From: Christensenella sp034926635
Lineage (GTDB): Bacteria > Bacillota > Clostridia > Christensenellales > Christensenellaceae
Direction of reading: 5' to 3'
DNA: 29,870 bases
NCBI GenBank assembly: GCA_034926635.1
Contig: JAYFQX010000035.1
Location: forward strand, 1 to 29,870
The position numbers and the translations under genes were made by a program. A model generated the notes under the pieces. The model was not told where the DNA came from. It did not search any database and saw only the letters and a list, made by a program, of their open reading frames with translations. Below are positions 22,095 through 29,766 of this stretch, one piece after another (the first letter of the stretch is position 1; each line of letters opens with the position of its first letter).

Positions 22095-24353
22095 TTATTT
22101 TTGAATCGGTTTGGGATTTACGGAATAATCCTCCAATTCGTTCGTCAGGTTTTTGTTGTAATAGGGATCGTATGGGTATTTTGCGTCCCATTTGGCAAGC
22201 CATTTTTTCTGTTCTCCCTCAAACCGCTTGATTTTTTCGGGAGTCGTCTCATAACCGCGCGTTTTGGATTCGTAGTGGTATAACTCCGCAAATGGAGTGA
22301 AGACGATCAGATAGCCTTTCTCACGTATTTTTAGGCACAAGTCTACATCGTTGTAAGCGACCACGAATTGCTCGTTAAAACCGCCGATTTCGTCAAAAAC
22401 ATCTTTGCGCATCATCAGGCACGCGGCAGTAACGGCGGATACGTTGTGCGGTATGATCATACGTCCGAAAGAGCCGACCTCATAACGCGAAAGGTGCTTG
22501 TGAGAATGTCCCGCAACAGGACCGATTTTCAAAATAACGCCGGCATGCTGGATGCTGTCGTCCGGGTAATAGAGCTTTGCACCCACAGCGCCGATCTCCT
22601 TGCGCGTGGCATGCATTGCCATTTGTTCCAGCCAGTCCGCGGAAATCACAGACATATCGTTGTTGAGGAACAGCAGCAGCTCTCCTTTGGCCTGCGCCGC
22701 AGCAAAGTTGTTGAGGCTGGCATAATTAAACGGATGTTCCCACTTGATCACGCGGATCCGCGGATCCCGTTCCAGTTTGCGGTAATAGGAGAAAATTTCA
22801 CTTCCGGTACTGTTATTTTCCACAATGATGATCTCGTAATGATCATAGGTGGATTTTTCCAGAATGGAATGAATACACTTTTTGAGCGTTGCAGGCTCGT
22901 CCTTGTTAGGGATGATGATGGAGATCAGGGGATGCGGGGATGGCAGGTCATAACTGGTAATATAATAGTTATCCAACGTGTTTTCCGTGACATGCGCACC
23001 TGTGAGCCCTTTGCGCACAAAAGAAGCTTCCAATGCCTTGCGCCCGGCCTTAACCGTATAACTCTTTGCACCTGCACTAAGCGCGGTCGAATTCTCGGAG
23101 ACGCGCCAATGGTATAAGATGTCCGAAATATGCCCGACTTTTTTTGCTTTTTCCGTTGCGCGAAGAACAAGGTCGTAATCCTGTGCGCCGTTGTATTCCG
23201 CGCGGAACGAGCCGATTTCATTCAATAGCGTCTTTTTTAACACCACAAAATGCGTGATATAGTTAAATGCGTTCAGCATATCCGGTGAAAAGTCCGGCTT
23301 AAAGAAAGGATCGAAACGGCGCGAGCCGTCTTCGGAGATTTTATCTTCATCAGAATAAATAAACTCATAGTCCTTATCTTCGTTGATCAGTGCCACGTTG
23401 CGGTATAATGCCTGCGGCATCAAGAGATCGTCGTGATCGAGCAGGGCAATATATTCGCCTGTCGCCATTTGGATCGCCGCGTTGGAATTCCCGGAGATAC
23501 CGTCGTTTTTTGCGAGCTTTTGATAAACGATGCGAGGATCCTCATACGAAGCCGCAATGTCGCCGAGGTCTTGCGCCTTATCACTGCCGTCTGCAAGACA
23601 TAGCTCCCAGTTTGTGTAAGTTTGCGCGCGCACGGAATCAATCATCTGGCGTAAAAACAGCTCCGGCGTGTTATATAATGGCACCAAGATACTGATTTTG
23701 GGCGTATATGCAAAAACGGTTTCACGCTGGCGGGAATATTCTTCCGGCGTGGGCGTGTTATAGTTCATCCAATATTGATATTGTGCGTCATATTGCACGT
23801 AAAGCCTGCAAGCCACGCATCCGCCGCCTTCCACCCGAAAACCGTGCTTCTTCTTTTTGCGGTTAACAAGGACGCCGCATCCATCTGAAGAAGAGGTGAA
23901 CGTAAAGGTAAGCGGGACCTGAATGACGCGCAGGATCGGCAGAAAGGTTAAAGTGGTATAACCGTTTTCTGCTACATCCGCGGTTTCGACCGTGGTAAGG
24001 ATCTTGCCTTCCTGGTTGCGTACCGTCATGGTAAGGGTTGTATCGGGGACTGTGCACTGTGTCAGGATATCCACCCGCCCGACGTTATGGGAAAGCGGCG
24101 CGGCACAAAATGTTACCTCGCGCTGCGGCGTATAACCCGGATGATTTTGCGGGTCTTTGATAAAAGATTCGTTGGTCACAAGGGAAAGACGCTGGTCAAG
24201 GGTTAAAGCACCCCCTGTTTTCATTTTTTCTTTTACTTTACGGAAAAGCTCGCGCACACCATAATCGCGAATAATTGCGCGGACGCGTTTCCATTTTTGT
24301 TTTTTTAATTTTTTGGTAACCTGCACAAGGTTACGGAGCTTTGAATTTGCCAT
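22095..24353 (-). CDS. Two-domain GT2 glycosyltransferase
   Basis: A 752-residue protein of the type found in rhamnan/O-antigen and teichoic-acid-like glycan clusters. Residues about 1-215 form an N-terminal region with a basic helix and beta-rich part. The first GT2 domain runs from about 218 (KISILVPLYN), with the metal-binding DHDD at 306-309 and the acceptor-site region GAQDYDL. The second starts near 476 (LISIIIPNKDE), with NND at 564-566 and YNDVDLCLK towards its end. No membrane helix is seen, so it probably acts on the cytoplasmic face. The ATG at 24353 has GGAGG upstream; a TTG 12 nt earlier lies too close to that site. The neighbouring GtrA protein is compatible with glycan work, but no complete pathway is here. 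Confidence 0.9.
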   Translation of the reverse strand: MANSKLRNLVQVTKKLKKQKWKRVRAIIRDYGVRELFRKVKEKMKTGGALTLDQRLSLVTNESFIKDPQNHPGYTPQREVTFCAAPLSHNVGRVDILTQCTVPDTTLTMTVRNQEGKILTTVETADVAENGYTTLTFLPILRVIQVPLTFTFTSSSDGCGVLVNRKKKKHGFRVEGGGCVACRLYVQYDAQYQYWMNYNTPTPEEYSRQRETVFAYTPKISILVPLYNTPELFLRQMIDSVRAQTYTNWELCLADGSDKAQDLGDIAASYEDPRIVYQKLAKNDGISGNSNAAIQMATGEYIALLDHDDLLMPQALYRNVALINEDKDYEFIYSDEDKISEDGSRRFDPFFKPDFSPDMLNAFNYITHFVVLKKTLLNEIGSFRAEYNGAQDYDLVLRATEKAKKVGHISDILYHWRVSENSTALSAGAKSYTVKAGRKALEASFVRKGLTGAHVTENTLDNYYITSYDLPSPHPLISIIIPNKDEPATLKKCIHSILEKSTYDHYEIIIVENNSTGSEIFSYYRKLERDPRIRVIKWEHPFNYASLNNFAAAQAKGELLLFLNNDMSVISADWLEQMAMHATRKEIGAVGAKLYYPDDSIQHAGVILKIGPVAGHSHKHLSRYEVGSFGRMIIPHNVSAVTAACLMMRKDVFDEIGGFNEQFVVAYNDVDLCLKIREKGYLIVFTPFAELYHYESKTRGYETTPEKIKRFEGEQKKWLAKWDAKYPYDPYYNKNLTNELEDYSVNPKPIQK

Positions 24354-24381
24354 AGCTTCCTCCAAGTTGTAATCAGGATTT

Positions 24382-24390
24382 ATTATACCA
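24382..24390 (-). promoter_or_regulatory. Extended -10 promoter for the GT2 gene
   Basis: On the minus strand TGGTATAAT, an extended -10. The best upstream element is TTGCGC at a long spacing of 19 nt. Confidence 0.6.
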
Positions 24391-24494
24391 TAGAAAAGGA
24401 CACGGCGCGCAAAAAAACTGCGTATAAAGCAGCTTTTGACGTGACGAAAACGGGCAATATACCAAAAATAAAGGATTTGCCGGGAAGCCGGCGT

Positions 24495-24704
24495 TTACAT
24501 AAAATTGGAATAAAACAAGGTGTAAATGGCGATCAATCCGCCGATAAACGCAAACGCGCCGATCAGCGCCCACCAAAAGGAACGCGGTATTTTTTCTTTT
24601 TCCGCCTTTTCCGCTTCTTTGCAATCCTCCAGTTGTGCTTTGCATCTGGGGCAAAATTCCGCAGAATCGTCAAATTTTGTTTTGCATAAAGGACATATCT
24701 TCAT
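24495..24704 (-). CDS. Small zinc-ribbon membrane protein
   Basis: A 69-residue protein with an N-terminal zinc ribbon (CPLC...CPRC, residues 4-7 and 18-21), a charged helix and one transmembrane helix (about 43-63). Function unknown. The ATG overlaps the stop of the preceding gene by 4 nt (ATGA) and has GGAG in the end of that gene. A small hairpin (GCCGG/CCGGC) lies downstream but is not followed by a clear T tract. Confidence 0.75.
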   Translation of the reverse strand: MKICPLCKTKFDDSAEFCPRCKAQLEDCKEAEKAEKEKIPRSFWWALIGAFAFIGGLIAIYTLFYSNFM

Positions 24705-24988
24705 CGTTTTTCTCCGTATCTTTTTTTGCGGTGTCGCCTCTTTTCGCGGCGGGAATATAAAAACAGCAGTAAGAACAGGATGGAAAGACCGCCTGCGGAA
24801 ACCAAGAGCATCAGCAGGCTCGTGGAAAGAAGGATGCTGCTGGTAAGAAAACAAAGGTATGCCAGCAAGCTGAAGAGACCTACACCCCTGCGAAAAAGCT
24901 CGATCAACAAAAAGGCGGTACCCGCAAAAAAAGTGATCGTGCCGATTAAATTGGTGATAGATAATACCGTAAACTCCATTTTCTCCAT
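24701..24988 (-). CDS. Small polytopic membrane protein, unknown
   Basis: A 95-residue protein, mostly hydrophobic, with about three transmembrane helices and a strongly basic C-terminus (YSRREKRRHRKKRYGEKR). Not recognised. The start is uncertain: the ATG at 24988 and one at 24979 are both possible, and neither has a strong ribosome binding site. It overlaps the zinc-ribbon gene by 4 nt and so is probably co-translated with it. Confidence 0.65.
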   Translation of the reverse strand: MEKMEFTVLSITNLIGTITFFAGTAFLLIELFRRGVGLFSLLAYLCFLTSSILLSTSLLMLLVSAGGLSILFLLLFLYSRREKRRHRKKRYGEKR

Positions 24989-25006
24989 CCAATCGTTTCT
25001 GCTTCT

Positions 25007-25015
25007 ATTATAGCA
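25007..25015 (-). promoter_or_regulatory. Extended -10 promoter for the two small membrane genes
   Basis: TGCTATAAT on the minus strand, about 19 nt upstream of the ATG at 24988. The leader would be very short if that start is right. Confidence 0.55.
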
Positions 25016-25052
25016 TGGACGCACAGGGCGGACATAAAAAATTTACGCTTTT

Positions 25053-25088
25053 TTTGTTAACAAAGTTAGACGGATATGATAGTATAAT
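25053..25088 (+). promoter_or_regulatory. Promoter region of the cdaA operon
   Basis: A TATAAT (25083-25088) lies 12 nt upstream of the first ATG, and a TATGAT at 25075-25080 is an alternative. A perfect 12-bp palindrome TTTGTTAACAAA (25053-25064) covers the -35 position. It may be an operator; the core TTGTTAACAA resembles a Rex-type half-site pair but lacks the usual spacer. Confidence 0.5.
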
Positions 25089-25100
25089 AAATAAGGTAAA

Positions 25101-25319
25101 ATGATGAGCAATATCAATTTGAAAATTTTACAACTGGCTCTGCGGGAGGGAAAACCCGCGATTGTAGTTTACCAGGGAAAAAAGGGGATTACGCAGAGAC
25201 GGGTTTATGTACGCAGCATAACAGAGGAACGCGTAACAGTTTATTGCACCCAGAAAAAGGGGATCCGCGTTTTTCAGGCGGATGGGATCCTTGCCGCCAG
25301 GATTGCCGATGAAGGATGA
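25101..25319 (+). CDS. WYL-like mini-protein
   Basis: A 72-residue protein. From about residue 20 the pattern IVVYQGKKGITQRRVYVRSI...VTVYCTQKKGIRVFQADGILAARI resembles the beta-barrel core of WYL domains, which bind nucleic acid or nucleotide ligands, but here as a free-standing unit without a DNA-binding domain. The similarity is judged by eye. AAGG precedes the tandem ATG codons; the second (25104) has better spacing. It is the first gene of the operon leading to cdaA, 11 nt before the next gene. Confidence 0.65.
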   Translation: MMSNINLKILQLALREGKPAIVVYQGKKGITQRRVYVRSITEERVTVYCTQKKGIRVFQADGILAARIADEG

Positions 25320-25330
25320 GGATAAGACCT

Positions 25331-25594
25331 ATGAGTGACAGAAATAAAGAGGAAGAGGAAAACAAAAGGCAGGATACGCTGCGAAAGCTGGATGAGACGA
25401 TGCTTGTGTTTGCAAAAGAACGCGAGAAGCTCAACCAGATGAGCGTCCAGCGCATTGCTCTTGGCAAGCCGCTTACCGACGGGGCGTTGCTTGAGCAAAA
25501 CGAGGTTTGCAGTAATATCAGCCTGGATATTATGGAATTGCAGGAAGTTTTGGATGAAATAGAAGACGAAATAGAGGACGGCGAATTTGATTAA
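25331..25594 (+). CDS. Small acidic, coiled-coil protein
   Basis: An 87-residue protein, helical throughout, with a charged N-terminus (DRNKEEEENKRQ), a middle region that may form a coiled coil and an acidic end (LDEIEDEIEDGEFD). Not recognised; it does not fit Spo0E. GAGG lies 11 nt upstream of the chosen ATG. Its end overlaps the start of the phosphatase gene by 8 nt, so it may be a partner of that protein. Confidence 0.7.
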   Translation: MSDRNKEEEENKRQDTLRKLDETMLVFAKEREKLNQMSVQRIALGKPLTDGALLEQNEVCSNISLDIMELQEVLDEIEDEIEDGEFD

Positions 25595-26675
25595 TATTAT
25601 TCAAAATACGGAATACCTGTTTGCGATTATCAACGCAATGAGTGACATGGTGCGCGTTGTCTCTAAAGACGGCAAGGTGATCATGGCAAACAGCGCATTT
25701 GAAAAGCGCTTTGGTTCGTTTTTGGGTATTAAGTGTTACGAGCCGTTTGGGCAGGTCGGTCCATGCGAGCATTGCCTGCCGCGCGAGGTACTGGAAGATG
25801 GTGAATCGCGCAGGCTGACGCGCAAGGTGCGCGGGCGTGTTTACTCGGTGACGGTTTCCCCGCTCTGCGACAGCGAACAGGGCAATATCGCTGCAGTAGA
25901 GGTTTTTCGGGATATTACACTGGACTACAATATCAAACAAAACCTGTTGATGCAAAATGCCAAAATGCAAAAGGATCTGCAGCTTGCCCGCAAACTGCAG
26001 GAATCGCTTGTGAAAAGTGCAATGCCTAAGGTTGGCGGAGGTTATGCGCTTGCTGCCGGATTTTTTCCATGCGAGGCTGTGGGCGGCGATATTTACGATT
26101 GTACGGTTTACGGCAATAAGCTGGTGACTTATCTTGCAGATGTTTCGGGTCATGGAGTGATGCCCGCAATGCTGGCGGTGTTTTTCTCCAGGGTGGTACG
26201 TGCGGCGTGTCTGACGGGAAATTTTAAACCGTCCGAAATACTTAATTATGCGCAAAGGGAGTTTTTGCAGCTAAAGCTTGCGGATTCTATTTATATTACG
26301 GCGTTTATCACGGTGATTGATTTAAAAACCAATGAAGCGCTTTATTCCAATGCGGGGCTTTCCGTGATGCCGGTTTTATTTCGGGATGGCAAATTTCAAG
26401 AGCTGTATATGCCATCGTATCCGCTGTGCGATTGGTTTACGGATACGCCATACCAGGACGGCAGCTTTGATTTTAGGGAAGGGACGCGTATGCTGATCTA
26501 TTCAGACGGCATCGACAACATCCATAGCGACCCTGCAGTAAAAGAACGGTTGTTTGCGCTTCTTGGAAAAGAGGATTTTCAGGCGGAGGCGTTTATTGAA
26601 GAAGTAAGGGAGAAGCTGCATAGTAAGCCGGAGGATGATTTAACCCTGCTACTTTGCGAGAGAAGCGAAAGATAA
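25587..26675 (+). CDS. PAS-PP2C (SpoIIE-type) serine phosphatase
   Basis: A 362-residue signalling protein. A PAS domain (about 8-115) carries three cysteines, C50, C60 and C63, in KCYEPFGQVGPCEHC. A helical linker follows (about 115-145), then a SpoIIE-type PP2C domain with metal ligands in GGDIYD (166-171) and DVSGHG (185-190), and YSDGID near 308 and DDLTLL near the end. Such enzymes dephosphorylate anti-sigma-factor antagonists or other proteins on the signal of the sensor domain. The start appears to be TTG at 25587, with GGAC upstream, inside the end of the previous gene; the first ATG is at residue 18. It is followed 10 nt later by cdaA. Confidence 0.88.
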   Translation: MINIIQNTEYLFAIINAMSDMVRVVSKDGKVIMANSAFEKRFGSFLGIKCYEPFGQVGPCEHCLPREVLEDGESRRLTRKVRGRVYSVTVSPLCDSEQGNIAAVEVFRDITLDYNIKQNLLMQNAKMQKDLQLARKLQESLVKSAMPKVGGGYALAAGFFPCEAVGGDIYDCTVYGNKLVTYLADVSGHGVMPAMLAVFFSRVVRAACLTGNFKPSEILNYAQREFLQLKLADSIYITAFITVIDLKTNEALYSNAGLSVMPVLFRDGKFQELYMPSYPLCDWFTDTPYQDGSFDFREGTRMLIYSDGIDNIHSDPAVKERLFALLGKEDFQAEAFIEEVREKLHSKPEDDLTLLLCERSER

Positions 26676-26685
26676 GGAGAAACAG

Positions 26686-27546
26686 GTGCAGATACTGGAA
26701 TCGCTGAAAAATAGTTTAATGGCTTTTTCGTGGATGGACGCCGTCGATATTATTATCGTTGCGGTGATGTTATATTGGATTATTAAACTGTTTGCCAAGA
26801 CGCGCGCGATGCGTGTTTTGATTGGTCTTGGCGTGATCCTTATTCTTGCGCGGGCGTTTGTGGCGATCGGGCTTAAGACGACATCGTGGCTTTTGTCCGC
26901 GTTTATTTCTGCGGGCGCGTTTATTTTGGTGGTGTTGTTTACACCGGAAATACGGCGCGGTCTGGAAACCCTTGGGCGCGGCAAAATTTTTACGTTTGCT
27001 TCCAGCTCTCAGATGCAGCTGCAAAATGCGGAACACATCATAGAAGAGATTTCGCGCGCTGTTTTGAATATGTCCAAACAGAAGGTAGGCGCGATCCTTG
27101 TTTTTGAACGTAAAACCGGACTGGAAGATGTGCTTGCCTCCGGAACGAGGCTGGATGCGGATATTTCCAGCGAATTGATTGAGAATATTTTTTATCCCAA
27201 TACGCCGCTGCACGATGGCGCGATGATTTTGCGGGATGATAAAATTCTGGGAGCAGGCTGTTTTTTGCCGCTTTCGGATAATAAACAGATTGCCCAGGAT
27301 CTTGGAACAAGACACCGGGCGTCGCTTGGTATTTCCGAGGTGTCGGATGCATATGTCATTGTTGTTTCCGAGGAGAAGGGGATTATTTCGTTTGCATACG
27401 ATGGTACGCTTAAACGGTATATTGACGCGAAGGCGCTGCGGGATATTTTATCCGAGCTGTATTTGCCGGTGACTGGTGACAGTGAGAAGCGCTCCAAAAA
27501 GCTCAATCCTTCCAAATTTAAAAGAAAGGTGGGCGACGACGAATGA
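26686..27546 (+). CDS. cdaA: Diadenylate cyclase CdaA
   Basis: A 286-residue membrane enzyme that joins two ATP to make c-di-AMP, a regulator of potassium and osmolyte balance. Three N-terminal helices (about 17-35, 41-60, 66-85) are followed by the DAC domain with DGA at 177-179 and GTRHRA at 207-212, both intact. It starts with GTG at 26686, preceded by AAGGAG. The stop overlaps the ybbR start by 4 nt, the usual cdaA-cdaR coupling. The usual third partner, glmM, does not follow; a terminator comes after ybbR. Confidence 0.96.
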   Translation: MQILESLKNSLMAFSWMDAVDIIIVAVMLYWIIKLFAKTRAMRVLIGLGVILILARAFVAIGLKTTSWLLSAFISAGAFILVVLFTPEIRRGLETLGRGKIFTFASSSQMQLQNAEHIIEEISRAVLNMSKQKVGAILVFERKTGLEDVLASGTRLDADISSELIENIFYPNTPLHDGAMILRDDKILGAGCFLPLSDNKQIAQDLGTRHRASLGISEVSDAYVIVVSEEKGIISFAYDGTLKRYIDAKALRDILSELYLPVTGDSEKRSKKLNPSKFKRKVGDDE

Positions 27547-28793
27547 GCCGCGTGGCAGAGGTTTTAAAACGTATTTTTATTCACAACTGGAAAATGAAAT
27601 TGCTGGCATTGGCATTCGCGTTTGTGCTTTGGAGCTTTATGATCGCAGATACCAACCCGCCCACAACAAAAGAGTTTAAAGATATTCCCGTGACGTTTAC
27701 CGCAGCAGATGAGCTGCGTCAGAAAGGGTATACGACCTCTGTGCCGCTTTCCGAGCTGCTGCAAACGGTTACTGTCAAGGCGGAAGCTAAGGCGGATGCA
27801 GTGCAGTATATGAACAGTGATATGTTTAAAGCAACGGTGGATCTTTCGTCAATTAACGGTACTGGGGAATATACGCTTCCGGTAGAAGCGGCTACCACCT
27901 TTTCGTCGGCAACAAATGTTACGGTCGAGCCTTCAAGCATTACCATCACCGTAGAGGATATTGTGTCGCGTGACGTTCCGGTAGAGGTGCAGTACACCGG
28001 AGAAGAAAAAGATTGGCTGTATTACGGCGATCCGGTGCTTTCTACTTCATCGGTGGAAGTAACGGGCGCACGCAGCAATGTGGAAAAAGTGGCGCGAGCC
28101 GTATGTTATATCAATGTAGATTCGATCGAAGAAGCCACAAAAAACAGTTATCGTGTGACGCTCGTGGACAGCGATGGCAGCGAGATGGACAGCAACATGT
28201 TTTCAGGGCTTCCGTCCGTCATTGTGGAGCTGCCGATTTATCCGCAAAAAGAGGTGCCGGTAGACACTTCTACGATTATCAACACGGCAACCGGGATAGC
28301 GCAGGGATATGAAATCAGCAACGTAGCAGTTGAGCCTGCCAACATTAAAATAGCGGGAAAAATGGAAGATATTGAAGGGATCAGCATGGTTTCGCTCGAG
28401 CCGGTTGCATTGGATAATGCGACAGGTGACACGATTGTGGAAGCAAATGTTTTGGTTCCGGACGGTGTGATTGCGGTTGTGCCAAGCAAGGTGCAGGTGC
28501 AGTTCACTATCGCCCAGCCGCAGCTTACAAGGACGTATGAATCCAAGCGTATTACGGCGCAGAACCTCGGGGATGGACTTTCTTATACCATCGAGCCTTC
28601 CTCGGTTACCGTGATCGCCGCAGGAACGGAGGAAGCGTTCCGCTCTTTCTCTTCTTCTGATATTGCAGCTTTTGTTAATTTGGAAGGTCTTGGAAGGGGC
28701 GTGCACGACGTACCCGTAAAATTTGAGAACGAGGCGGATTTCCAGGTGAAGCTGACATCTTCTTCTTCAACGGTGAAGGTAACAATCACATAG
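27543..28793 (+). CDS. cdaR: YbbR-domain protein (CdaR)
   Basis: A 416-residue protein with one N-terminal transmembrane helix (about 17-34, KLLALAFAFVLWSFMI) and an extracytoplasmic part made of about four YbbR repeats of roughly 80-90 residues. Each begins with a variation of PVTF/PVEV and ends in VEPSSITITV-like strands. The family member in Bacillus and Listeria regulates CdaA. Length and arrangement are normal. Overlaps cdaA by 4 nt. Confidence 0.94.
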   Translation: MSRVAEVLKRIFIHNWKMKLLALAFAFVLWSFMIADTNPPTTKEFKDIPVTFTAADELRQKGYTTSVPLSELLQTVTVKAEAKADAVQYMNSDMFKATVDLSSINGTGEYTLPVEAATTFSSATNVTVEPSSITITVEDIVSRDVPVEVQYTGEEKDWLYYGDPVLSTSSVEVTGARSNVEKVARAVCYINVDSIEEATKNSYRVTLVDSDGSEMDSNMFSGLPSVIVELPIYPQKEVPVDTSTIINTATGIAQGYEISNVAVEPANIKIAGKMEDIEGISMVSLEPVALDNATGDTIVEANVLVPDGVIAVVPSKVQVQFTIAQPQLTRTYESKRITAQNLGDGLSYTIEPSSVTVIAAGTEEAFRSFSSSDIAAFVNLEGLGRGVHDVPVKFENEADFQVKLTSSSSTVKVTIT

Positions 28794-28822
28794 CTTTTTA
28801 ACCGATCAGCATGAATAACAGC

Positions 28823-28854
28823 AAGGACGCCGGTAATACGGCGTCCTTATTTTC
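28823..28854 (+). terminator. Terminator of the cdaA operon
   Basis: A perfect 10-bp stem AAGGACGCCG (28823-28832) with CGGCGTCCTT (28839-28848), then ATTTT. The next gene starts 21 nt after its 3' end and no promoter fits between, so some read-through is likely. Confidence 0.8.
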
Positions 28855-28868
28855 AGGAAGGAAAACAA

Positions 28869-29552
28869 ATGAAAAGATTTAATATTTTTGCCGGGAATTA
28901 TGGCAGCGGAAAAACGGAGATCTCTCTTAATACGGCGCTTGCGCTGGCGAAGACAGCAAAAACAGCGCTTGTGGATATGGATGTTGTCAATCCTTATTTC
29001 AGAAGTGCGGAAAGCGCTGAAATGCTTGCGCAAAATGGAATTAAACTGATTGCGCCGCCATATGCGAACACCAACGTCGATGTCCCGGTGCTCTCGGCAG
29101 AGGTGACCGCAGCGTTTGAATATGAGGCGGCTGTATTTGATTCCGGCGGTGATCCGGTTGGCGCTGCGGCGCTAGGGGGGATCGTAGCCCGGTTTAACGC
29201 AGTGCGCGATGAAGTATCGTTTTATTATGTGATCAATGCGCGGCGTCCGTTGCAGCAAACGCCGGACGAAATTATTGAGATGATGGAGCAGATCAGCGCG
29301 CGTGTGCGGCTTTCCGTAGATGCGCTGATTAACAATACAAACCTTGGCAGGGAGTCGACCGTTCAGGATTTGATTGACGGACAGGAAATATGCGAAGAAG
29401 TCAGCCGCAGGACGGGGCTGCCGATTGCCTATGCAGCGGGAAAACCGGAGATTTTAGAGGCGTTTTCGCAGCGTGGATTTACACTGCCGCAAATACCGCT
29501 TACCATCTATACTTTTCCGGACTGGCTTGTTGACGATATGAAGGAAAAGTGA
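28869..29552 (+). CDS. ParA/CobQ-like P-loop ATPase
   Basis: A 227-residue protein with a Walker A motif GNYGSGKT (9-16), a DMDVVNPYFRS segment (36-46) and a DSGGDPVGA region (about 91-99) that fits Walker B. This family is encoded just upstream of ferredoxin and 2-oxoacid:ferredoxin oxidoreductase genes in many anaerobic Clostridia. I infer a role in cluster or enzyme maturation there. AGGAAGG lies upstream of the ATG. Exact role unknown. Confidence 0.85.
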   Translation: MKRFNIFAGNYGSGKTEISLNTALALAKTAKTALVDMDVVNPYFRSAESAEMLAQNGIKLIAPPYANTNVDVPVLSAEVTAAFEYEAAVFDSGGDPVGAAALGGIVARFNAVRDEVSFYYVINARRPLQQTPDEIIEMMEQISARVRLSVDALINNTNLGRESTVQDLIDGQEICEEVSRRTGLPIAYAAGKPEILEAFSQRGFTLPQIPLTIYTFPDWLVDDMKEK

Positions 29553-29568
29553 TACTCTAATGTAAGGC

Positions 29569-29645
29569 GCTTTTTTGAAAAAAGCCGCATGAAAAACGTG
29601 TAAATGCGTGGTGAAGCGGTCTTTTTTATGGGAACCGCCCATTTT
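29569..29645 (+). other. Weak hairpins between ATPase and ferredoxin genes
   Basis: A GC(T)6-G-(A)6GC inverted repeat (29569-29585) and a GCGGT/ACCGC stem (29616-29638). Either may be a poor terminator. No gene is seen in 29553-29766. Confidence 0.3.
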
Positions 29646-29652
29646 GGTTTTA

Positions 29653-29679
29653 TTGAATGAAGGCGCTGGAGCGTATAAT
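29653..29679 (+). promoter_or_regulatory. Possible promoter for the ferredoxin operon
   Basis: TTGAAT (29653-29658) and TATAAT (29674-29679), but the spacer is only 15 nt. Confidence 0.5.
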
Positions 29680-29766
29680 ATGAAAGTTTGCGCGTTTGTT
29701 CTTGCGGGATGCGGGAACGTGCGCTCAAAAGAATATGAAAAATTGAGAAAGAAAAGAGGAGAAGAA

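Noticed and set aside
25053..25064. A Rex redox-repressor site in front of the cdaA operon
   Set aside because: The palindrome contains TTGTTAACAA, but Rex sites have the two halves spaced (TTGTTAA-n4-TTAACAA in form), which is not the case here.
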